From contig CACWOX010000002.1 in the NCBI GenBank assembly GCA_902762615.1, forward strand, positions 28,163 through 92,162: a stretch of 64,000 bases of DNA, given 5' to 3'. Position 1 is the first letter of the stretch. Each line of letters starts with the position of its first letter. This stretch comes from an uncultured Ruminococcus sp. (GTDB lineage: Bacteria; Bacillota; Clostridia; Oscillospirales; Acutalibacteraceae). Positions 8,060 through 17,636 of the stretch are shown piece by piece. Made by a program: the position numbers and the translations under genes. Under the pieces are notes generated by a model that searched no databases, was not told the origin of the DNA, and saw only the letters and a list, made by a program, of their open reading frames with translations.

Positions 8060-9256
8060 ATGCCCGGATTCATCAAGGAGACGGTCTGCTTTGAGATAGT
8101 CGGCGGTTCAGTGGAGCGTTTTTTGAATATTGCCAACCGACGCTGGCTGAATGTATTCAATGTAAATTACAGTGACGGCAGGGTATTCGCCTTTACTTCG
8201 GCAAAGGAATTCCCGTCACTTTGCGCTGTGGCTGCAAAAGCGAATGCAGAGCTTGTGATTATTTCTCATTTCGGACTGCCCTATTATATCAGACATTACA
8301 GCAAAAGATGGGGTTTTTCAGCTGGTTTTCTACTGTTTTGCGCAGCGCTTTGGGTGATGTCTCTGTTTGTGTGGTCGGTGGATCTGGAGAATCTTCCCGA
8401 GCAATACGCCGTCAGCGTGACCGATCTGCTTTATGAGGAAGGCATACGAACCGGCGTGCTGTGTTCTTCCATTCACGGAGATATGCTACAGACGCTGCTC
8501 GAAGAAAAACTTCCTCAGTTTGACATGATACAGGTATCACGCATGGGGAGCAAGGCAAAGGTAAAATTCAATGCCTCGGTTCCGGTCAGAAAGCCAATAG
8601 AAAATCACGAGCCGTGTGATCTGATTGCCGGAGAAAGCGGTCAGATAGTATCCGCCACAGCTTCACAGGGGACGATTTTTGTAAAACAGGGAGATATCGT
8701 GGTTCCCGGAGATGTGCTTGTCAGCGGGGTATTTGACTCTTTGGGAGAAAGCATAGTGATGGTGCATGCCAAAGGAAATGTTACGGCGCTGGTAGATAAA
8801 ACATTCTCCGAAACGGTGAATTTCAGCCAGATTGTCACCGAACCGACCGGACACATCATAAATATCAACCGTCTCATGGCGTTTGGTATCGAGATACCTC
8901 TTTTTGGCTCATTGCCCAAGGGGAACTACAGCAGAACATACGAAGAAATCCCTCTCAGCGTCTTAGGCTTTGATTTTCCGATAGTGCTTCGCAGAGAGCA
9001 GTGGCACGAGCTTTGCTACACCGAAAAGCAATTCACTCCGGAAGAATGTACGGAGCAGGCGGAAGCCATTCTGGACAGAAAGATAAAAAAAGCCGATCAT
9101 ATTGAGGTGGTCAGCAGTGAACGCACAGTAAACGAAACCAATTCCGGCATACGTGTGACGAGATACGTCACTTTTCTAAAGGAGATATCGGAGGAAAGAC
9201 CCTTGCAGGTCGAAAGAAAAACCAAAGATGAGCAATCACCGCAGGAGCCTGAATGA
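8060..9256 (+). CDS. yqfD: Sporulation protein YqfD
   Basis: A 398-aa YqfD-family protein, a mother-cell sporulation factor of unknown biochemistry. The N-terminal cytoplasmic part runs to about residue 80. One clear TM segment (about 88-110, rich in F/L/W) follows, and then a long extracytoplasmic domain containing a barrel-sandwich-like region (FVKQGDIVVPGDVLVSG near 210-225) as in the family. The ATG at 8060 has AAGGAAGGTG 5-14 nt upstream; the open frame extends further back only because it overlaps yqfC. The C-terminus ends in a charged tail. A perfect 12-bp hairpin overlaps the stop codon. It shares the sigma-E-like promoter with yqfC. Confidence 0.9.
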   Translation: MPGFIKETVCFEIVGGSVERFLNIANRRWLNVFNVNYSDGRVFAFTSAKEFPSLCAVAAKANAELVIISHFGLPYYIRHYSKRWGFSAGFLLFCAALWVMSLFVWSVDLENLPEQYAVSVTDLLYEEGIRTGVLCSSIHGDMLQTLLEEKLPQFDMIQVSRMGSKAKVKFNASVPVRKPIENHEPCDLIAGESGQIVSATASQGTIFVKQGDIVVPGDVLVSGVFDSLGESIVMVHAKGNVTALVDKTFSETVNFSQIVTEPTGHIININRLMAFGIEIPLFGSLPKGNYSRTYEEIPLSVLGFDFPIVLRREQWHELCYTEKQFTPEECTEQAEAILDRKIKKADHIEVVSSERTVNETNSGIRVTRYVTFLKEISEERPLQVERKTKDEQSPQEPE

Positions 9257-9271
9257 CGACTCCTGCGGTGA
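9236..9271 (+). terminator. Hairpin overlapping the yqfD stop, probable terminator between convergent genes
   Basis: A perfect 12-bp inverted repeat (9236-9247 and 9260-9271) with a 12-nt loop that contains the yqfD stop codon. A short CTTTTATG follows on the plus strand. The U-tract is weak on both strands. It lies between convergent yqfD and the uracil-DNA glycosylase gene and could serve both. Confidence 0.6.
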
Positions 9272-9279
9272 CTTTTATG

Positions 9280-9858
9280 CTACATATCGTATGTTTCGGG
9301 ACAGACTTCCATTATTTTTTCGCGCAAAAGCAGGAAGTCGTTGAAGGCATCCGGCTTCTGGCTGGGATTTCGCAGCAGGGCGGCAGGATGAAGAGTTGCC
9401 ATCATCAGCGTACCCTTTTTGTCTATGAACTGACCGTGCTGCTTAGTAATCTTCATATTCGGATCCATCAGCTTCATGCCGGCTATTCTGCCGAGACAGA
9501 CGATGATCTTCGGGCGCATGATGGCAAACTGATTGCGCAGCCAGCCAATACACGCCTCCTGCTCTTCGGGAAGCGGATCGCGGTTTTGCGGAGGTCGGCA
9601 TTTGACAATGTTGGCAATATAAATATTGCGTTCACGTGAGAGATCGACCGCGTCGAGCATGGTGTCAAGCAGCTTTCCGGCTCTGCCGACAAACGGTTCG
9701 CCCTGCAGGTCCTCGTTTTCTCCGGGGCCTTCTCCCACAAAAAGCACCTTGGCGTTTTGATTCCCCACACCGAAAACGACGTTGTGCCGCCCTTGGCAGA
9801 GTCCGCATTTGGTGCATTTGAGACATTCTCTTTTTAATTCGTCAAAATCCTGATACAT
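9280..9858 (-). CDS. Type-4 (Fe-S) uracil-DNA glycosylase
   Basis: A 192-aa family-4 uracil-DNA glycosylase that removes uracil from DNA in base-excision repair. Motif A is GEGPGENED near residues 43-51 and motif B is HPAALLRNP near 157-165. The cysteines CLKCTKC near residues 12-18 plus Cys near 87 (VKCRPPQNRDP) and 102 fit the 4Fe-4S cluster ligands. The length is normal for the family. The start lies 24 bp after the addA stop on the same strand, so it is probably the third gene of an addB-addA-udg DNA-repair operon. Confidence 0.93.
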   Translation of the reverse strand: MYQDFDELKRECLKCTKCGLCQGRHNVVFGVGNQNAKVLFVGEGPGENEDLQGEPFVGRAGKLLDTMLDAVDLSRERNIYIANIVKCRPPQNRDPLPEEQEACIGWLRNQFAIMRPKIIVCLGRIAGMKLMDPNMKITKQHGQFIDKKGTLMMATLHPAALLRNPSQKPDAFNDFLLLREKIMEVCPETYDM

Positions 9859-9882
9859 TTCTTTATCACCTGTGTCAATTGA

Positions 9883-12800
9883 TTATTTTACCTCAATGAG
9901 CCTGTCGAGATAGAAGGAATAAAGGTAGATTCCTTTCACCGGCTTCTCAAGCACTCGCTCCATGGCGTACCGGTAGAGTCTGAGCTGCGTGCCGTAATGC
10001 CCGATCAGCTTCTGAGGGTCGGATATGCGATCGGTCTTGTAATCGAGTATGACAGCGCCGTCGGGGTAGACAAGCACACAGTCACATTCGCCCTCGAGCA
10101 CAATAGGTTCATCCCCGATATCCGCGCCGGTGACAAAGGATGTGTGCTCCCTGTCAAGGATAACGGAGAATTCACGCTCACGGAGTATCTCGTCGGCGTC
10201 CGAAAGCATCGGCTTCATCTGTCCGAAAAAGGCGGCAATCTTTGCGGTGTCTACTGCGTTTGCCTCCGTCTCTGTGAGAAATCCGTACTTCTGAAGCCGT
10301 TTCAGTTCCTCTTCGGGCGACTCAGCAGCGGCACGGAAATTGGCAAATTCCATGTATTTGTGCAGAGCCTTTCCCCTTTCGGTGGGAGTCAGCCCTCCGG
10401 TCATCATAAAAGCGGGACGCACCAGATTGACGGATTCGCCCGAATGTTCCCGCTTGGTAAGCTCGGAGGCAGTCACCTTTGTGGGAACTCCCGACAGCGC
10501 TTCGTAAGGATATTGGAATGCAATGCGCTGCTTTATGGCAGCCATCAAGGCTTCATCAGGCTTGGAAGACGCTGAGGGATTCGGCTGGATTTCTTCCGGT
10601 TGACTGGGGGTTTCCTCGTCGGAAATCTCTTCCCCTTCGTAAATTACAGCCTTTAACTTACAGCTTGGTGCGGCGACGGCGTCAACGCAGATATCCGAAA
10701 TTTCTCTTAGACAGCCGCAGTCCGGGTGCCGGATAGCCGCTATCGCCAGCCATGCGGCGAAGGAATTGCACTGTGACATGGCGAACGGTGGTATCTGTCC
10801 GTCGTCCGTCGAATTGTAAACCGCAATGGCCGCATCGTTAATGCACGATTTGACTGAACGCGGAGTTGCCACCATGATAAGCTTTTCCTTTGCCCGGGTC
10901 AGCGCGACATATAATATACGCATTTCCTCGCTCAGACTCTCGCTGTGCGAACGCTCGATAATTGCCCTGCGTATCTGGGTTTCGTACCATGCGCCGTTTT
11001 CTTTTATTTTCATGCCTATGCCGAGATCGTTGTGTGTAATGACTCCCCCTGCATCGCCGTCCTTTTTGAATTGCGTGCCGAGTCCGGCGATAATGCAAAC
11101 AGGAAATTCAAGCCCCTTGGATTTGTGAATGGTCATAATTCTGACCACGTTGGAATTCTCCGTGACCGAGACTGCACCCGGCAGGTCTTCCCCCTGTTCA
11201 AGCATTCTGTCCACAGTAGAGATAAATGCGCCAATCCCGAAGGAACCGGAGCCTTCGCACTTGGCGGCAAATTCACAGAGCAGCCGTATATTTGCCCTGC
11301 GTATGCTGCCGTTGGGCATGGCTCCGACAGCGGCAAGATAACCTGTGGAATAGCAGATTTCCTCGATCAGGCTGTCGGCAGGCTGTGTAGCGGCAAGCAG
11401 CCTGAACTGATCCATGCTTTCAAGGAACGAACTGCACTTGACGTCTCCGTCATTTGCCATGGACATGACAGCGCCGTAAAGCGGCGCGGAACGTTCTTTG
11501 AGCCTGATCCGCGCCATTTCGTCGGGCGTGAAACCGAATATGGGCGACATCATCACGCACATGAGCGGAATGTCAAGCAATGGATTGCTGAGCACTCTGA
11601 GAAACGAGAGAATAACATTTGATTCATCGGTGTCAAGCAGTCCTCCGTCATTGGAAATCCATGACGGAATGCCCTTGATTTCAAGCGCGTCGGCATAGCT
11701 GCGTCCGTTGGAGCTGATTCCCCGGCGGAGAATACAGAAGTCGCTGCACCGTGCGGGACGAAGTTCTCCCGTTACCTTATCGGTGACCTTAAAACCCTCG
11801 GAAAGCATTCCGGCTATGAGCGACGCGATGTATTCCGCTTCAAAATCGGTTCCGCTGAGAGCGTATCCTCTCGGACGTGAGAGAAAGTGCAGTTCGGCAG
11901 TCATTTCGTCAGAATCGGGATATACCGCGCGGGCGGCAAGCTCCTGCGTTCCGTCATACCGAACGCCGCCCATTTCGGGCGACATGATCTGACGGAAAAT
12001 GAAATTGATTGCCTCGGTGACCTCGCTCCGGCTGCGGAAGTTAGCGCCCAGTGTGATCAGCGCTGGATATCGGGTTTCTGCCGGAGTGTACGGCATGTAA
12101 CGGTTGAATTTGTCCATGAAAAGCTCCGGCACCGCTTTTCGGAATCGGTATATGCTCTGCTTCATATCTCCGACCATAAACATATTCACGCCGTCGGTCA
12201 GCTCTCTTTTGCCGACTGAATCGGGATTGCGTGCAACAGCGGAGAATATCAGGCTTTGCACGGCATTGGTATCCTGATACTCGTCGAGCATGATTTCATC
12301 GAACTGTTCGGTCAGCGCAACAGCCGTATCGGTTTTGCAGTACGCTTTCAGGAAGTCTGATGAGGCGGAAGCGGTCGCTGTCTCCTGTAAAGCGTCTTTC
12401 CTTTGCACAAGCAGATTGACCGCCATATGTTCGAGGTCTACAAAGTCCAGAATGTGCCGTCTTGCCTTGGCTTGAGCGATTTCATCGTAGTACTCACGAA
12501 GCAGCTGCATCAGCTTACGAACCATTCTTCCTGTGAAGTCAATTTCCTTTACGAATTCTGTGGAGCCGCAAATGACACAGGAGCGTATTTCGTTCATCGT
12601 CTGTTCGACAACCGAACGGGCTGCTTTGGCTATTTCAGCTTCATAAGGCAGCTTTGTGGTTCTCCCGAGCGGAGTTATCACGGCTTCGGAGGCGTATTTG
12701 TAAAGAGCGTCCCAATTTTCAGCGACTGCCGCACGGTGAATACCTTGCAGTATCTCCGCGTCTTTTTCAAATGACGGCAGATATTTTTCACTTAGCTTTT

Positions 12801-13524
12801 CGTCGGACGCGGAGACGTCGCAGGCAATGGCATTGCATTGAAGCCCGTATTCGGATGCTCTTGCGGCATACTCCATTGTCGATTTTCCCCATATTGTGTT
12901 GGTCGGGTCGGTCGATGAATAGCTGCTTTCCAGCAGATGCATCATATCCTCCGGGAACGGGAAGGAGCCTATGTAGAAATCCAGCCGCTTGATAAGCTCC
13001 GACAGCTCATTGTCGTTTTTGTCGCCTATCAGCTGCTCCACCAGCTCAAAGAAATCGTCGTCTCCCTCGGCGTAATTGCGTTCCAGCACCTCGTTAATGC
13101 ATTCCTCACGCAGAATTTTCAGTTCAGCGTCGTCTGCAATGCGGAAATCGGGAGAAATATCCAGCTTGTAGAAATGATCCCTCACCAGCTTGCTGCAAAA
13201 TGAATCAATCGTGCAGATCTGCGCCTTCTTAATCAGAATCATCTGCCGGCGCATTCTGGTATCCCATGGATTCTGCTCCAGCTTTTTCTGAAGCTCGGTC
13301 GTTATACGCTCCTTCATTTCGGCTGCCGCAGCTCTGGTGAATGTCACGATAAGCAGCCTATCCGCGTCGCAGTATTTTTGCGGGTCGTCGGAAGTCAGCC
13401 TTTCAATTACCCTCTGCACCAAAACGGCGGTTTTGCCTGAGCCAGCCGCAGCTGAGACCAGCAGTGTTCCTCCCGTCGCATCAATTGCGCTTCGCTGCTG
13501 CGGCGTCCATATTCTCTCACCCAT
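9883..13524 (-). CDS. addA: ATP-dependent helicase/nuclease subunit A, AddA
   Basis: The UvrD-like helicase and nuclease subunit of AddAB, the RecBCD counterpart that processes double-strand ends for RecA. It is 1213 aa, full length. Q-motif TPQQRSAI and Walker A AAAGSGKT (Lys31) open the helicase; YQDTNAVQ near residue 415 is the Walker B/motif II neighbourhood. MTIHKSKGLEFP near 795 and EEMRILYVALTRAKEKL near 860 are helicase motifs V and VI. The nuclease motif ILDYKTDRI lies near residue 1160. It overlaps addB by 8 bp, so the subunits are coupled. Confidence 0.97.
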   Translation of the reverse strand: MGERIWTPQQRSAIDATGGTLLVSAAAGSGKTAVLVQRVIERLTSDDPQKYCDADRLLIVTFTRAAAAEMKERITTELQKKLEQNPWDTRMRRQMILIKKAQICTIDSFCSKLVRDHFYKLDISPDFRIADDAELKILREECINEVLERNYAEGDDDFFELVEQLIGDKNDNELSELIKRLDFYIGSFPFPEDMMHLLESSYSSTDPTNTIWGKSTMEYAARASEYGLQCNAIACDVSASDEKLSEKYLPSFEKDAEILQGIHRAAVAENWDALYKYASEAVITPLGRTTKLPYEAEIAKAARSVVEQTMNEIRSCVICGSTEFVKEIDFTGRMVRKLMQLLREYYDEIAQAKARRHILDFVDLEHMAVNLLVQRKDALQETATASASSDFLKAYCKTDTAVALTEQFDEIMLDEYQDTNAVQSLIFSAVARNPDSVGKRELTDGVNMFMVGDMKQSIYRFRKAVPELFMDKFNRYMPYTPAETRYPALITLGANFRSRSEVTEAINFIFRQIMSPEMGGVRYDGTQELAARAVYPDSDEMTAELHFLSRPRGYALSGTDFEAEYIASLIAGMLSEGFKVTDKVTGELRPARCSDFCILRRGISSNGRSYADALEIKGIPSWISNDGGLLDTDESNVILSFLRVLSNPLLDIPLMCVMMSPIFGFTPDEMARIRLKERSAPLYGAVMSMANDGDVKCSSFLESMDQFRLLAATQPADSLIEEICYSTGYLAAVGAMPNGSIRRANIRLLCEFAAKCEGSGSFGIGAFISTVDRMLEQGEDLPGAVSVTENSNVVRIMTIHKSKGLEFPVCIIAGLGTQFKKDGDAGGVITHNDLGIGMKIKENGAWYETQIRRAIIERSHSESLSEEMRILYVALTRAKEKLIMVATPRSVKSCINDAAIAVYNSTDDGQIPPFAMSQCNSFAAWLAIAAIRHPDCGCLREISDICVDAVAAPSCKLKAVIYEGEEISDEETPSQPEEIQPNPSASSKPDEALMAAIKQRIAFQYPYEALSGVPTKVTASELTKREHSGESVNLVRPAFMMTGGLTPTERGKALHKYMEFANFRAAAESPEEELKRLQKYGFLTETEANAVDTAKIAAFFGQMKPMLSDADEILREREFSVILDREHTSFVTGADIGDEPIVLEGECDCVLVYPDGAVILDYKTDRISDPQKLIGHYGTQLRLYRYAMERVLEKPVKGIYLYSFYLDRLIEVK

Positions 13525-16500
13525 CGTTATCCTCCTGCATAAGCTGCAATGTCTCTGTCATACTCTTTTTGCTGATAGTCCTGCCGGAACATTTCTGCTC
13601 CTGTGAGCACATGATTCGGTACTCGCAGAATTCGCAGGCGTCGTAGGTTCCCTTTGCCGGATAGGCGCCGATTTCGCCGCGGTGAAGCGCCTCGCCCATT
13701 TCACGCAGCAGCGAACGGATATATCCGCGAATCACGCTGAATTGTCCAGGATCGGCGACATATGTGGCGCTTGAACGGAAGGTTTCTCCGCCCTTGACGC
13801 TGGCATTGGCGTTTTTATCCACCTTCTTCTGCATGCCTATCTCCATGGCGTTAATGACGTCGGAGTCGTCGACAATCAGTCCGTTGTTTTTCAGCATATC
13901 GCGCTGTTCCTCCTCAACGGAGGTCTTGCCCCTTTTGCCCGAAATCTTTTTTAAAGAAGCAGGCGAATATATGACGCCGGCAGGAGCGTAATCGCTGCCG
14001 CTGAGTTCCTTATCGCAGATAATATCAAGGTAAATAAGCATCTGCATATTCAGCCCTGAAAGGATATCGCTCAGAACGAATTCTTTGCTGCCCGTCTTGT
14101 AGTCCACCACACGGATATATTTAACGCCGTCCCTGTTGTAAATATCTATCCTGTCGATCTTGCCGCCGACGCTGATATGAGTGCCGTCTGACAGGGGAAT
14201 ATTGAGCGGCTTGATTTCAGAACCGTCAATGGGCGTTTCAAATGACTCCGGCACAAACAGACTTTTTGCAAATTCCTCTGCGAGCTGTCTGATAAGCACC
14301 GAAAGAGACTGCGTGAGCCGTTTGAATAAGTAAATGAAACGTGCGGACTTCATGTCGGTGCCGCCCATAACCTCATTCAGATATTTTACAAGATAATCGC
14401 TTATCATTTCGTTGAGATCATCCTGCTCAGCCAAAAATCCTGCGTCGTGATCGCGCAGCATTTTTTCCAGAACATAATGCACCACGCTGCCATATTCCAT
14501 CGGATTGAGTTCTGCTCTGCGTATGGGAGATGCCTTCATGCCGTACTGGCAGAAATATTTGAATTGGCAGCTATAGAAGCACTCGGCTTTTGAGGCGGAT
14601 ATTCTTATATTTTTGCCAAAAAGGGCTATTGCGTTGTTTTTATCATGTAAAGTCTCTTTGCTTTTCAATAAAATCGAGCGTTCTGCCGCGTACTTTACAA
14701 CGGCGATTTTATCCGAATACTGTTCCAATCCGGAATATGTATCGGCAAGCGCTCTTGAGATGTCGGAATCTTCTCCCAAAGAAGCCGCGGCAAGCAGAAA
14801 TCCCGCCTCGTCGCTCTCTATCATTTCGAGAGTGACTCGCTCGGAGCAAGACAGCTTTTGGCACATCGGAACAATCCGGCTCAGCTCAGTAACCATCTCA
14901 GAGCTGTAAAGCTGTTCACCGTTACAGGATTTGCTATAGGTCACATACAGCAAATCCGACGCGCATGTCATTGCGGAATAGGCAATAAACTGTTCGTTTA
15001 GCGCAGTATCGCCCGAATCACCGGCTAAAGGCAGATTCATGCTGATGAGCATTTTGCGTTCGTTCTCGGTAAATACGCCGGCAGACTCCGGAATAATGGG
15101 AAAGACACCTTCATTTGCCCCTAAAACAAATACCGTCTTGACCCCCGACGTTCTTATTCTGTCCGCGGAGCCAAAAACAACCTCATCCATTCCCTGCGGA
15201 ATTTCTCCCACATCGCATAGTCCGAGCATAAGGGAAAGCAAATCGGAAAACTCTCTGAATGAAATCTTGGCTTCACCGAGAATATCTGCAAGCTGGTCGA
15301 GGACATTCATGAGCAGGTTCCACACTTGCCCCTGTGCCTCCGCCTCCTGCGGAGAGAGCTTCGGCAGCATTCTCTCAATACATTCCGCGCAGCCTGCCGA
15401 TTCAATCAGATGATACACAGCGACAGCCATTTCTCTTCCGCTTGTGTTTTCCTTTTTTACAGAGCTTTCAAATGTATCAAGTAAATCAACTACACATGAT
15501 TTCGTTACATTGATCTTGTCAAGCGTTTCATTTTCCGATTCATTCAGGCGGTCTGAATAGCCGTAAGGGGACTGGTTGAATGCCTGTTTCCATTTTTTCC
15601 CGCTGATGCTCCACACAAAGCAGTAATTCTCAAGTCGGGCAGCATCTACCGTACTTACGTCGCGAAGCATTCCGGTTTTGAGCCATCGCATAATGTCCTC
15701 GCTTCGCCAGCGCCCATTGATGATATCCAGCGCCGACAGTACAAAACGGATGAGCGGCATATCAGTCACAGCGGAACGTCTGTCACAGAAATAGGGTATC
15801 CCCTGCAGCTTTAACGAACGAAGCATCTGATTCCTGTAGTCCGAATCGGTGCGGCAGATAACGGCAAAATCCCGCCACCTCATACCTTCCTCACGCACAA
15901 GTCGTCTGATTTCACGAGCAATGAATTCTGTCTCGTCGTATTTGTCCTCTGCGGCGTAAATCTTCACCGTGTCGGTTTGCTCAATGAACGGCTCGGAACG
16001 CTCAGTGCGGAATAAACCTGCTTCTACCCTTTTAAGCGCTTCAGAATGAAAGCGGTCGTGTCCCTCGAGAATCTCAAACGCAATCTCACTGTCCCATTCA
16101 CTCAGTGAATCAATTGTATGATACACCGTTGCAAACAGATCGTCAGGCATATTGCCGCTGTGTCTTTGCGGATTCTCACAGCAGAGAGTGATTTCAAATT
16201 TGTCACACTGGGCAATAATACATTTCAAAACAGCCAGTTCCTGCCGTGTAAAACCTGTAAAGCTATCCGCAATTACAGTCATTCCGCTGAAATAATCTAC
16301 CTGTTCAAGATTCTTGGCAAGCCGCGTAAGATCGTCGAGCGGATCAATTGAACCGATGTTGGCAATAACGGCATTGTATGCGCCGTAAATGACAGACAGC
16401 TCCCTGAGCTTTTGCGACAGTACGCTCTCGTTGGTTTTACCGGCTGTTTCATAAAGCATATCCGGACTTATCGCACAGCTCTTGAATTCTGAAACCGCCG

Positions 16501-16864
16501 AAAGCATATTCTTAATGAGATCCTGCCGCTTTCTGCTTCCGGCGTAGAGCGAAAGATGATCCTGCACCTGCGTTATTGCAACGTTCATCACCGCCGCACG
16601 TCCCGAATTGTCGAGCCGCTTTCCGGCTATTCCGCCGACTTCGCGGGAAATTGCTCGCGCAAGCTTTGTAAAGCTGAATACCTCCACATTGTCCGCAAGG
16701 CTCGCGGGAAGCAGCTGAAGCATCGCTCGCTCGGTTTCAAATGAAAACTGTTCCGGCACAAACAGCGCGGCTCTTTTGCCCTCGGAAGCAAGCTCGGCAG
16801 CCCGTTTTCTGGCGTAGACAGTTTTGCCGCTGCCGGAAGTGCCAATGACAAATTTGATGCCCAC
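13517..16864 (-). CDS. addB: ATP-dependent helicase/nuclease subunit B, AddB
   Basis: The second subunit of AddAB, 1115 aa. It has a Walker A at GTSGSGKT (Lys14), a degenerate helicase core that scans for Chi in the family, and a C-terminal nuclease with VVDYKTGSKEF near residue 920. The Fe-S cluster cysteines are split as known for AddB: one in the ECFYSCQFKYFC stretch near 760 and three in CEYRIMCSQEQKC near 1078-1090. The GTG start at 16864 is preceded by a run of eight G residues (16872-16879 as C on the plus strand), which provides the Shine-Dalgarno. A sigma-A-type promoter lies at 16895-16923. Confidence 0.96.
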   Translation of the reverse strand: MGIKFVIGTSGSGKTVYARKRAAELASEGKRAALFVPEQFSFETERAMLQLLPASLADNVEVFSFTKLARAISREVGGIAGKRLDNSGRAAVMNVAITQVQDHLSLYAGSRKRQDLIKNMLSAVSEFKSCAISPDMLYETAGKTNESVLSQKLRELSVIYGAYNAVIANIGSIDPLDDLTRLAKNLEQVDYFSGMTVIADSFTGFTRQELAVLKCIIAQCDKFEITLCCENPQRHSGNMPDDLFATVYHTIDSLSEWDSEIAFEILEGHDRFHSEALKRVEAGLFRTERSEPFIEQTDTVKIYAAEDKYDETEFIAREIRRLVREEGMRWRDFAVICRTDSDYRNQMLRSLKLQGIPYFCDRRSAVTDMPLIRFVLSALDIINGRWRSEDIMRWLKTGMLRDVSTVDAARLENYCFVWSISGKKWKQAFNQSPYGYSDRLNESENETLDKINVTKSCVVDLLDTFESSVKKENTSGREMAVAVYHLIESAGCAECIERMLPKLSPQEAEAQGQVWNLLMNVLDQLADILGEAKISFREFSDLLSLMLGLCDVGEIPQGMDEVVFGSADRIRTSGVKTVFVLGANEGVFPIIPESAGVFTENERKMLISMNLPLAGDSGDTALNEQFIAYSAMTCASDLLYVTYSKSCNGEQLYSSEMVTELSRIVPMCQKLSCSERVTLEMIESDEAGFLLAAASLGEDSDISRALADTYSGLEQYSDKIAVVKYAAERSILLKSKETLHDKNNAIALFGKNIRISASKAECFYSCQFKYFCQYGMKASPIRRAELNPMEYGSVVHYVLEKMLRDHDAGFLAEQDDLNEMISDYLVKYLNEVMGGTDMKSARFIYLFKRLTQSLSVLIRQLAEEFAKSLFVPESFETPIDGSEIKPLNIPLSDGTHISVGGKIDRIDIYNRDGVKYIRVVDYKTGSKEFVLSDILSGLNMQMLIYLDIICDKELSGSDYAPAGVIYSPASLKKISGKRGKTSVEEEQRDMLKNNGLIVDDSDVINAMEIGMQKKVDKNANASVKGGETFRSSATYVADPGQFSVIRGYIRSLLREMGEALHRGEIGAYPAKGTYDACEFCEYRIMCSQEQKCSGRTISKKSMTETLQLMQEDNDG

Positions 16865-16894
16865 GATAAATCCCCCCCCAATCTGATTAGTTTA

Positions 16895-16923
16895 ATTATC
16901 TCACATTATAATGATGATTGCAA
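16895..16923 (-). promoter_or_regulatory. Sigma-A-type promoter for addB-addA-udg
   Basis: On the minus strand, TTGCAA (16918-16923), a 17-nt spacer and GATAAT (16895-16900). It lies between the spoIIR stop and the addB start. Confidence 0.6.
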
Positions 16924-16924
16924 G

Positions 16925-16955
16925 CAAAAAGAATGTACTGTCCCTTTATCGGGAC
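16925..16955 (-). terminator. Weak terminator-like hairpin after spoIIR
   Basis: GTCCC and GGGAC (16940-16944 and 16951-16955) form a short stem whose loop holds the spoIIR stop codon. A TTTTT tract follows about 9 nt later on the minus strand. The stem is short and the tract is displaced, so termination may be partial. Confidence 0.35.
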
Positions 16956-17554
16956 TTCTCCGACATATATTGCTTGAATTCCTCGTAAAGCTCGACGCAT
17001 TTGAATTTGATCTCATACCCGTCTCCCTCAACAAGCTCCATCTGTTCGGGACTCAGCACGTCACTAAGCGCTGCCTCATCGTCAGAAGCAGCCGAAATGC
17101 ACAGCGGAGGAAACATCACGCACCACCAGTTATGCCCTGCGCCTTCCCCGATTACCACACGCAGAGCCTGGTATTTTCCGGCGGGAAGGGTAATATCCCC
17201 GTATGTTCGGGTGTTGAAATAGCAATCCTCCAGCAAAACGCTCACAGGGTAGTCGTAACCGTTTGAGGCGATAACCTGCTGCGCTTCCTCCCTGAGCAGG
17301 CTCAGGTTTTCACTGGTTGCTTCAATCGCGTCATTCTTTGTTTTGGCGTGTAAATATATGCCTTGGCTCACTTCAAGAAGCCTGTCGCGCACTTTGAGCT
17401 TCAGCTCCTGATCGGCTGAGCTGTCTGAATTGGCAAGGACGTGCAGCCTTAATACGCTGCTGCGGATTTCAGAGCACTCTGTGTTCAAGGCACATATACT
17501 CAGCAGTACGGAAAAAACAATTGACAGCAAAACGGAAATCTCTAATCTTTTCAT
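16946..17554 (-). CDS. spoIIR: Stage II sporulation protein R
   Basis: A forespore-made signalling protein that crosses into the intermembrane space and triggers SpoIIGA to activate pro-sigma-E in the mother cell. At 202 aa, it starts with a signal/TM segment (about residues 6-24). It continues with the family signature IRSSVLRLHVLANSDSSADQ near 30-50 and LPAGKYQALRVVIGEGAGHNWWCVMFPP near 120-148. The ATG at 17554 has GGAGGAT 11 nt upstream. That Shine-Dalgarno lies in a 9-bp perfect pairing with a CCTCC element 40 nt further upstream. A sigma-F-like promoter starts transcription after this element (17600-17628), so only forespore transcripts should be freely translated (inference). Confidence 0.93.
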   Translation of the reverse strand: MKRLEISVLLSIVFSVLLSICALNTECSEIRSSVLRLHVLANSDSSADQELKLKVRDRLLEVSQGIYLHAKTKNDAIEATSENLSLLREEAQQVIASNGYDYPVSVLLEDCYFNTRTYGDITLPAGKYQALRVVIGEGAGHNWWCVMFPPLCISAASDDEAALSDVLSPEQMELVEGDGYEIKFKCVELYEEFKQYMSEKSR

Positions 17555-17561
17555 ATAACAA

Positions 17562-17617
17562 TATCCTCCGATAAGTAATTATCCGAATCGATTCGCAATA
17601 ATTATTGACGGAGGATA
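17562..17617 (-). promoter_or_regulatory. Imperfect palindrome sequestering the spoIIR Shine-Dalgarno
   Basis: The outer arms 17562-17570 and 17609-17617 are perfectly complementary over 9 bp and include the GGAGG ribosome-binding site. The middle has a 12-bp perfect palindrome (17584-17595, cgaatcgattcg) and a bulged 7-9 bp arm. An RNA that starts upstream of 17617 could fold the ribosome-binding site away. Confidence 0.55.
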
Positions 17618-17628
17618 GCATTTTATTC
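17600..17628 (-). promoter_or_regulatory. Sigma-F-like promoter for spoIIR
   Basis: On the minus strand, GAATA (17624-17628), a 14-nt spacer and GTCAATAATT (17600-17609) fit the sigma-F pattern GywTA ... GGnrAnAnTw with one mismatch in each box. The expected start is near 17593. spoIIR is a classic sigma-F gene in Bacillus. Confidence 0.55.
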
Positions 17629-17636
17629 ACGCTATG

